Source of the DNA: DAOTWA01 sp034435955
GTDB taxonomy: Bacteria > Chloroflexota > Anaerolineae > Anaerolineales > Anaerolineaceae
Reading direction: 5' to 3'
DNA: 64,000 nt
Assembly (NCBI GenBank): GCA_034435955.1
Contig: DAOTWA010000044.1
Location: 1 to 64,000 of the forward strand
A model generated the notes under the pieces. It searched no databases. It worked only from the letters and a program-made list of their open reading frames with translations, and had not been told where the DNA came from. The position numbers were made by a program, and so were the translations under genes. Each line of letters starts with the position of its first letter. The first letter of the stretch is position 1. Shown in pieces: positions 58,065-64,000 of the stretch.

Positions 58065-58937
58065 ATGAAGAAAATATCGTTTGGGATCGTTATTAGCTTA
58101 ATTTTGATCCTTACGCTGGTGACGCCTGCCCTGGCGATCACCAATGGAGAGCCGGATGCCGGCCGGCATCCGTATGTGGGCCTACTGGTATTCGATGTCT
58201 ACGATCCTGTTAGCGAGTCGAATGTGCCTGCCTGGCGCTGCAGCGGCTCGCTGATTGCCCCGAATGTTGTCCTCACCGCCGGCCACTGCACGGATGGGGC
58301 CGCAGCAGCCAGAGTCTGGTTCCAGGAAGATGTCACTTACAATGCCGTCCCCTTCCCGCTGTACCCCTATGGCGGTCCGGGCAGCGGAGCCATCGAAGGA
58401 ACACCCTACACCAACCCCAAATACCGCAGCGCCGAAAATCCCTACGGCGGCGGCAATGGACTCCCCGCCTTTTCCTATCGCGACGTGGGCATCGTCGTTT
58501 TGAATGAACCGGTCATGGGCATCATCCCGGCCAAACTGCCCGCTCCTGGCCTGGTGGATGAACTGAGCAACAAGGCACCCGTTGACCTGGTGGGGTATGG
58601 CGTGCAGTACCAGGCGCAAATACCTGGAAATCAATTACCCCAGCCGCCTCCGTATTACCGCTGGGCAGGACCGCGGGTTCGCCTGTATGCTCCCAGCCAG
58701 AAGGTTTCGGGGGAGTTCGTGAACAGCGCCGAGTTCATCCGGCTGAGCATGAACCCGGGCGGGGGCACAGGCGGCACCTGCTTTGGCGATTCCGGCGGCC
58801 CTGATTTGATGGGCGGGACCGATACGGTCCTGTCGGTCAATTCATTTGTGACCAACGTCAATTGCTCAGGAGTCGGCTACTCGAGCCGCATCGATATCCC
58901 CGAAGTGTTGGACTGGATCGCTAGTTTTATGCACTAA
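58065..58937 (+). CDS. Secreted trypsin-like serine protease (S1 family)
   Basis: 290 residues. The signal peptide (MKKISFGIVISLILILTLVT, cleaved after about residue 24 at ALA) directs export. The catalytic triad of S1A proteases is present: His in VVLTAGHCTDGA, Asp in RDVGIVVLNEP and Ser in GTCFGDSGGPDLM. The N-terminal ITNGEPDAGRHPYVGLL resembles the zymogen activation segment. The start has GGAGG upstream. It is an extracellular protease, transcribed alone with its own terminator, after a long AT-rich gap. It lies directly before the MalT-like regulator gene; regulation by that protein is conceivable but unproven. Confidence 0.92.
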   Translation: MKKISFGIVISLILILTLVTPALAITNGEPDAGRHPYVGLLVFDVYDPVSESNVPAWRCSGSLIAPNVVLTAGHCTDGAAAARVWFQEDVTYNAVPFPLYPYGGPGSGAIEGTPYTNPKYRSAENPYGGGNGLPAFSYRDVGIVVLNEPVMGIIPAKLPAPGLVDELSNKAPVDLVGYGVQYQAQIPGNQLPQPPPYYRWAGPRVRLYAPSQKVSGEFVNSAEFIRLSMNPGGGTGGTCFGDSGGPDLMGGTDTVLSVNSFVTNVNCSGVGYSSRIDIPEVLDWIASFMH

Positions 58938-58960
58938 CCCTCTCCAGCCCGCAAAATAAG

Positions 58961-59001
58961 AGCATGACCCATCTTCAGATCGAGGATGGGCCGTGCTTTT
59001 T
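58961..59001 (+). terminator. Terminator of the protease gene
   Basis: CCCATC (58968-58973) pairs with GATGGG (58985-58990); AGCA (58961-58964) and TGCT (58994-58997) extend the stem across an internal loop, followed by TTTT. Confidence 0.75.
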
Positions 59002-59187
59002 ATGTGGTCTTTTGACTATCACCCGAGGGAGCCTCATGGCTCTGGAGGACCCCCCATCGAAAACAGGAGGATTGCCCAAAGCGGCGGGAATTCACCGGAA
59101 AAGATGGAGGTAGAACACCGGACATCTTCGTGACGCCCCTATTTCTTTATGCTAAACTAAGTGGAACATCATTCCTGGAAAATCAAG

Positions 59188-61956
59188 ATGTCCGCCCCTT
59201 CTCCGGCCAACCCCCTATTGCTCAGCAAGCTGCGCATTCCCCGCGCGCGGCCGGAGATCGTGGCGCGCCCGCGCATCGCTGCCTTGTTAGACTCTGCCGC
59301 CCAACGCAAGCTAACCCTCCTGTGCGCTCCGCCTGGCGCGGGAAAGACCACCGCATTGAGCGAATGGGCCCAGCATTGTTCGGCGCCGATCGCCTGGCTG
59401 ACCCTCGCGGATAGCGACAATCTGCTGGAAGACTTCCTCTCCTACCTCGCGGCCGCCCTGGAAAGGGCTGTCCCCGGCTGCAGCGCCTCCGCCATGAGCC
59501 TGTTGCACGCGCCCGCGCCCCTGGACGAAAAGGCCTTCACGGCAGCGCTGCTTAACGATCTGGACGCCCTGACGGCTCCTCTGATCCTCGTTCTGGACGA
59601 TTTCCACCTGCTGCATAACCAGATCGCCCAGGCCGTTGTGAACGAGCTGGTCGAACACATGCCGCCAGCCTTTCACCTGGTGATCGCCACGCGCTCTGAC
59701 CCTCCCCTGCCGCTGGCCCGTCTGCGCGCCCGCGGCGAATTGACCGAGCTGCGCGCCGCCGATTTGCGCTTCACCACCCAGGAGGCGGCTGCTTTCCTGA
59801 ACGAAGTCATGCACCTGGGACTCGCCCCGCAAGAGGTCGAAGCGCTGGAGAGCCGCACCGAGGGCTGGATCGCCGGCCTGCAGCTCGCGGCCCTTTCGAT
59901 GCGCGGTCGCAAAGACGTGGCCAGCTTTATCCGGGCTTTCACCGGCTCACACCGCTTCGTGCTGGATTACCTGGTCGAAGAGGTGCTCATCCGCCAGCCT
60001 GAACCGGTTCAGTCTTTCCTGTTGCAAACCTCGATCCTGGACCGCCTGTGCGGAACGTTGTGTGACGCGATCCTCGCTGCTCAAGAAGAGAAACCCGATG
60101 AACGCGCGGTAGGCGACCCATCGCGAGCGACGCCGGCTGCTGACGAAGCACCATCGAACAGCCAATCCATACTCACGGACCTCGAGCGCTCTAACCTGTT
60201 TATCGAGCCCCTGGATGATGAACGGCGCTGGTTCCGCTACCACCGCTTGTTCGCCGATTTGCTGCGCTATCGCCTGGAACAGAGTTATCCCGTCGAACAC
60301 ATCCGCAGACTGCACCTGCGCGCCGCCGTTTGGCTTGAGCGGCACGATCTGCTCGAAGAAGCCATATCGCATTACATTGCCGGCGGCGACGATGAGTCTG
60401 CCGCTCGCCTGGTCTCAACGCGGAATCAGGAATGGCTCAAGCTGGGCCAGGCCAACCGTCTGATTGGTTGGCTGGACAGCCTGCCTGCCCGCCTGCGCGA
60501 GGTCAATCCAAGCCTGCACCTGCACATGTGCTGGGCGATGATCTCTACCGGCCGTTTTCAACAGATGGAGGCCCATCTGCGCGCCGCCGAAGAGGGCTTT
60601 GAGCGCCTGCGTGCAGCCGGCCGGCTATCGGAGGATGAGATCAAGGAGTTCCGTCTGGATCTCATCTCTTCGCGGGCGATCCTGGCATCCACACAGGGGG
60701 ACCTGGACGCCGTCATTACCTTTTCCGAGGAAGCCCTTTCCGGGCTGCCCGAGGACAATCCCTGGCGGGCGACGATCGGCATGGGATTGGCGGTCGCTCA
60801 TCTATGGAAAGGCAACATCCGCCTGGCGGACGAGGCCTTGCTGGAGACCATCCGAGCGGGGAAACGCTACCAACTGGGTTCTATCTACCTGGCCGCGCTG
60901 GCCAATCACGCCGATATGACCGTCGAACAGGGCCGTCTGCATGAAGCGTATGACATCTACCAAGATGTGGTGCGCGAATCCACTCAGCCGAACGGCGGTC
61001 TGTCGCCTCTCGCCTGCCTGGGTTACATCGGTATGGCCAACCTGCACGCTGAGTGGGGCGAGGCCGAGAAAGCTCTGGAGCTGGTCATGCGCGGGCAGGA
61101 GCTGGCCGAGCAGTGGGGCAATGCCGACATCCGCCTGTTGACGTACGGCACGCTGGCGCGCGTGCGCGCTTTGCTGAACGACGAGGCTGGCGCCATGGCA
61201 GCGGTAGAAGCTGCCAGCGGGCTGGTTTCAGGGCCGCCGCAAAATCCACTCACCCGCTCGGTGTTCGAGGCCGTCCGCCTCCATGTATGGATGAACCTCG
61301 GCCATTTGAAGCGGGCATTGGAGTGGCTCGATGCGCATCCCGTTGCGCCCGAAAACCGCCCAGCGCTGGTCTATCCTGACGAATATCTGGCCCGCGCGCG
61401 TGCTTCGCTCTTGCGGGGAGAAACCGAAAGAATTCCCTCATTGCTGGCCGCTCTGGAACGAATGGAAGGCGAGGTGCGCGAAGCCGGACGTAATCGCTGC
61501 GCTCTGGACATGTTAGCGCTGCAAGCCGCCGCCTGGTGGGCATTGGGGCGGAAAACTGAAGCGCTAACCACCTTGCGTCGCGCCCTGGGAGAGGCCCAAG
61601 CCGAGGGCTACCTGCGTCTCTTCGCGGACAAAGGAGCGCTTCTGGCTGCGCCGTTGCGCGAGCTGGCGGCCATCGGTCCGCTCTCCGCTTACGCCATGCG
61701 CATCCTGGAAGCCATGGGCGAACGAGCCGAAATCGCTGTTGGCGAAAAGCACCGCCCGAACTTTCCCGCGCTCAGCGAACGAGAGCTGGAAGTGCTGCGC
61801 CTGGTGGCGAGCGGCCTGGGCAACCGCGCCATTGCCGAGCGCCTGGTCCTCTCACCGGGCACCGTCAAGCGCCACCTGCACAACATCATGGAAAAACTGG
61901 ACGCCGCCAACCGCACCGAAGCGGTGGCCAGAGCCAGAGCGCTCGAGCTGCTCTAA
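59188..61956 (+). CDS. LuxR family regulator of the MalT/LAL type
   Basis: About 922 residues. Residues 30-320 are an AAA-type STAND ATPase domain: LCAPPGAGKTTALSEWAQHC (Walker A) and LILVLDDFHLLHNQIAQAVV (Walker B). The middle (about 380-850) consists of helical repeats, probably TPR-like. The last 65 residues are a LuxR HTH: ALSERELEVLRLVASGLGNR and LVLSPGTVKRHLHNIMEKLD. The ATG at 59188 begins MSAPSPANPLLLSKLRIPRA; a GTG at 59161 is possible. Such STAND proteins oligomerise on a ligand and activate transcription. The ligand and target are unknown. It ends 18 bases from a convergent gene. Confidence 0.93.
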   Translation: MSAPSPANPLLLSKLRIPRARPEIVARPRIAALLDSAAQRKLTLLCAPPGAGKTTALSEWAQHCSAPIAWLTLADSDNLLEDFLSYLAAALERAVPGCSASAMSLLHAPAPLDEKAFTAALLNDLDALTAPLILVLDDFHLLHNQIAQAVVNELVEHMPPAFHLVIATRSDPPLPLARLRARGELTELRAADLRFTTQEAAAFLNEVMHLGLAPQEVEALESRTEGWIAGLQLAALSMRGRKDVASFIRAFTGSHRFVLDYLVEEVLIRQPEPVQSFLLQTSILDRLCGTLCDAILAAQEEKPDERAVGDPSRATPAADEAPSNSQSILTDLERSNLFIEPLDDERRWFRYHRLFADLLRYRLEQSYPVEHIRRLHLRAAVWLERHDLLEEAISHYIAGGDDESAARLVSTRNQEWLKLGQANRLIGWLDSLPARLREVNPSLHLHMCWAMISTGRFQQMEAHLRAAEEGFERLRAAGRLSEDEIKEFRLDLISSRAILASTQGDLDAVITFSEEALSGLPEDNPWRATIGMGLAVAHLWKGNIRLADEALLETIRAGKRYQLGSIYLAALANHADMTVEQGRLHEAYDIYQDVVRESTQPNGGLSPLACLGYIGMANLHAEWGEAEKALELVMRGQELAEQWGNADIRLLTYGTLARVRALLNDEAGAMAAVEAASGLVSGPPQNPLTRSVFEAVRLHVWMNLGHLKRALEWLDAHPVAPENRPALVYPDEYLARARASLLRGETERIPSLLAALERMEGEVREAGRNRCALDMLALQAAAWWALGRKTEALTTLRRALGEAQAEGYLRLFADKGALLAAPLRELAAIGPLSAYAMRILEAMGERAEIAVGEKHRPNFPALSERELEVLRLVASGLGNRAIAERLVLSPGTVKRHLHNIMEKLDAANRTEAVARARALELL

Positions 61957-61974
61957 AAGACCTTCTACTGCCCA

Positions 61975-63150
61975 TCAATTTGCGATCAGAGGGATGTAAA
62001 CGGGCGCCCCCTCGGAATAGGTCAGGATATCCCCGCCGGGCTGAAAATCGTCTGCGGCGACCCGGCGTTTCCAGGTCACGGTGACATTTAATCCATTCAC
62101 CTCGACCAGGCCGTAGCCAAAGGAAACGTCGCCGAACACACGCACGGGCTTCCAGGGGCCGTTATCGCCGTCATAGGCGCTGGCGCTGACCAGCGGGGCG
62201 CCGCCCCCGCCGATAATGATTTGGTGCAGGTCATTGGCCGGATTCCCATCCCCGTCGTCGATGCGGGCATGGTCATAGAGATGGTCATGCCCGGCAAAAT
62301 AGATACGCGCACCGCCTGATGCCAGGATCTGCCAGAAGGCGTTCCGTGCATCAGGGAGTTCATCCAGAACGTCCGGATGACTGGCTTTAAAAGCAGGTTC
62401 ATGGCCGAAGGCAAACACCACCGGCTGGCGATTGGCGGCAAGCTGCTCGGCCAGCCAGTCAAGGTTGACTTGATGGAGCCGCGCATACTGATCCAGCCCA
62501 ACCACGAACACATTCCCATACTCGAAAGAATACGTAACGCCGAATTCGCCTTTCGGCCCGTTTGCGGGTAGAGCATAAGGCCCGGAGAACACTTCGTTCC
62601 AGACAGCCTGGCTGCCAGCATCGTGGTTTCCGCGCACCGGATAAACCCCGATTCCCGCATCGTATAGCGGCTGCATGATTTCCCGCCAGTAGGTGAGCTG
62701 AGATCGCAGGATTTCGGCTTCGCTTGAGCCGTTCACCAGATCCCCGGTGAAGAGCAGGAAATTGACCCGTTCATCCAGCGCAGCCTGGACGATCTCGCCC
62801 AGGATCGCGCTGCTCACCCCGTTGTCGGCGCCGCGGCTATCTCCGACGACAATGAACCGCACGGGCGGTTGTGGGGCAATGGCTTCAGTCAAGGTGACCT
62901 GCACCGCCGGATAAGGTGGGAGCGTAGGCGTCGAGGCAGGCGCGGGATGCGTGGCGGTTGGCAGCGCTGTCAAAGAAGCGCGTGCAACATCCTCTGTACT
63001 TTCCACCGGGCGGTTCGCCGCAGGAATCTGAACCAGGTCCGGCAGGGTCGGGAACGCCTGTAACTGGTGGTAAAGCTGAAGACCTGCCAGTAGAGCCAAG
63101 AAGAATGCGGCCATGATCAGAATGATAGCCAGAGCTTTATTGCGCATCAT
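61975..63150 (-). CDS. Membrane-anchored calcineurin-like metallophosphoesterase
   Basis: 391 residues. A transmembrane anchor at about 6-28 is followed by a Pro/Thr/Ser-rich linker to residue 95. The catalytic domain has all metal motifs in order: VVGDSRGADN, LLFTGDLVNGSS, PVRGNHDAGS, FAFGHEPAF and FAGHDHLYDH. The active site lies outside the membrane. It resembles purple-acid-phosphatase-type and alkaline-phosphatase-like phosphodiesterases; the substrate is unknown. It is convergent with the MalT-like gene and divergent from the ABC ATPase gene at 63471. Confidence 0.9.
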   Translation of the reverse strand: MMRNKALAIILIMAAFFLALLAGLQLYHQLQAFPTLPDLVQIPAANRPVESTEDVARASLTALPTATHPAPASTPTLPPYPAVQVTLTEAIAPQPPVRFIVVGDSRGADNGVSSAILGEIVQAALDERVNFLLFTGDLVNGSSEAEILRSQLTYWREIMQPLYDAGIGVYPVRGNHDAGSQAVWNEVFSGPYALPANGPKGEFGVTYSFEYGNVFVVGLDQYARLHQVNLDWLAEQLAANRQPVVFAFGHEPAFKASHPDVLDELPDARNAFWQILASGGARIYFAGHDHLYDHARIDDGDGNPANDLHQIIIGGGGAPLVSASAYDGDNGPWKPVRVFGDVSFGYGLVEVNGLNVTVTWKRRVAADDFQPGGDILTYSEGAPVYIPLIAN

Positions 63151-63470
63151 TGCCGCCCTCCCGGGATAGGTGCTTCACTTTTGAAATCGGTCCTGCCATG
63201 GCCTGATCCTTGCCCGGATCATTGTACATCACTATTCTATTTCCCCTGGGCGGCAATCAGGGATGCGATATCGGGTGCAGAAGCAACGTGTGCGCAATCA
63301 ACCTGCGCTCACAAAGCGGTTCCACAGCCGGGGTATTTCGGGATTTCCTGCACGCGCTGCCCGGCGGGTAAAAATCAACCCACGATTGTATCTTTGGATA
63401 CATGACAATGTACCCGATCGCCGGCTATAGTGTACGCGTTTGCATCAGACAGGTTCTTGAGGAGCAAGCC
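63151..63470. other. Divergent gap between phosphoesterase and ABC ATPase
   Basis: A 320-base gap without coding frames. A weak promoter-like pair for the ABC gene may be ATGACA, an 18-base spacer and TATAGT ending near 63430. No operator or riboswitch was recognised. Confidence 0.35.
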
Positions 63471-64000
63471 ATGAATGAGTCAGTGATCCAAGTCCAGAAT
63501 TTTCGAAAAGTTTACGGCGACTTTGTTGCGGTACACGGCATCAGCTTCGAAGTCCAGCGGGGAGAGATTTTCGGCCTGCTCGGTCCTAATGGAGCTGGCA
63601 AGACCAGCACGCTGGAAAGCCTGGAAGGCTTGCGCCATCCGGACGGCGGCAGTCTGCGCATCCTGGGCATGGACCCTGCCCGCCAGAGTACCAGCCTCTG
63701 GCGGCACATCGGCGTCCAGCTTCAGACCTCCGCCCTTCCCAATACCATGACCGTCTTGGAGGCGATGCAGTTTTTCTGCGCATACCACCGTGTACCGGTC
63801 CGCCGGGATCTGCTCGAGCGCCTCGGCCTCGCTGATAAGCTCAACGATCAGTATGCCAGCCTGTCCGCGGGTCAACAGAGGCGCCTGTCTCTGGCACTGG
63901 CCATCGCCCATAATCCGCAGGTCTTGTTCCTGGACGAACCCACCGCCGGCCTGGACGTGCCCTCGCGCATCGTCCTGCACGAAGTGATGCGCGAACTTCA
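63471..64000 (+). CDS. ABC transporter ATP-binding protein (3' end cut by window edge)
   Basis: The open frame from ATG 63471 runs to the right edge, at least 176 residues. GAGGAGC precedes the ATG. Walker A is LLGPNGAGKTSTLESLEG (about residues 38-55), the signature is LSAGQQRRLSLALAI and Walker B is VLFLDEPTAGLD. The arrangement HGISFEVQRGEIFGLLGPNG is that of the ABC-2/NatA-DrrA group, so an exporter is likely. The permease would lie beyond the window. The C-terminal part is missing. Confidence 0.9.
   Translation, partial: MNESVIQVQNFRKVYGDFVAVHGISFEVQRGEIFGLLGPNGAGKTSTLESLEGLRHPDGGSLRILGMDPARQSTSLWRHIGVQLQTSALPNTMTVLEAMQFFCAYHRVPVRRDLLERLGLADKLNDQYASLSAGQQRRLSLALAIAHNPQVLFLDEPTAGLDVPSRIVLHEVMREL

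Noticed and set aside
1..64000. CRISPR arrays, insertion sequences, prophage or origin of replication
   Set aside because: No regular direct repeats, transposase or integrase genes, phage genes or DnaA-box clusters were seen.

Overview
The window is about 60% GC and densely coded on both strands. It most likely comes from a member of the Chloroflexota, probably Anaerolineae. Pointers are an alternative complex III (act) operon, a GT-C glycosyltransferase fused to an NHL propeller, an NBR1-Ig-like lipoprotein, a long MalT-like LuxR regulator, a T-box in front of serS, and several PspC/LiaF-like envelope proteins. This placement is inferred from gene families; there is no rRNA here.

Layout. 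0-4.4 kb: a DUF456 membrane gene (cut by the left edge) coupled to serS behind a serine T-box, then a MocR-type regulator divergent from a DUF2917 gene. 4.4-8.2 kb: a complete sugar-type ABC importer (lipoprotein plus two permeases, no ATPase). 8.2-11.4 kb: an ABC-2 exporter pair and a tandem GNAT gene behind a structured leader that contains a cysteine-rich mini-ORF and an attenuator. 11.4-18.8 kb: a phosphoesterase, the GT-C/NHL fusion, an NBR1-Ig lipoprotein, rsmI and a PGI/PMI isomerase. 18.8-25.2 kb: an MFS pump, tRNA-Ser(GGA), a CDF transporter with a manganese-type signature, a decayed hydrolase, an S9 peptidase with thioredoxin, and tRNA-Lys(TTT). 25.2-28.4 kb: a DedA protein, two small unknowns, a 48-residue Flp-type pilin and an esterase.

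28.7-35.1 kb is the act operon, with its own promoter and terminator: pentaheme ActA, ActB split into a molybdopterin-type and a ferredoxin-type protein, an NrfD-type ActC, and an ActD fused to a monoheme ActE. It should move electrons from quinol to a periplasmic acceptor. 35.2-41.6 kb: an AttH/CrtC-like protein, a GT87-like transferase, an MFS pump and a MarR-controlled ABC-2 exporter. 41.8-45.8 kb: a hydrolase, then a yybP-ykoY (Mn2+) riboswitch controlling a P2A cation ATPase. 45.8-55.2 kb: a frameshifted remnant, an acyltransferase, an L,D-transpeptidase, an aldo/keto reductase, a three-gene LiaF/PspC envelope-stress operon, a CoA-binding protein, a second pentaheme cytochrome, a MATE-like protein and a cysteine-less redoxin. 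55.3-64 kb: greA, lysS, a long AT-rich gap, a secreted trypsin-like protease, a 922-residue LuxR/MalT-type regulator, an anchored phosphoesterase and an ABC ATPase cut by the right edge.

The most interesting points are the act operon layout, the cysteine-rich mini-ORF/attenuator leader, two predicted manganese exporters of which one has a riboswitch, the serine T-box whose UCC specifier matches the tRNA-Ser in the same window, and the tiny pilin gene with a sigma-54-like site upstream. No CRISPR array, insertion sequence or phage region was seen.
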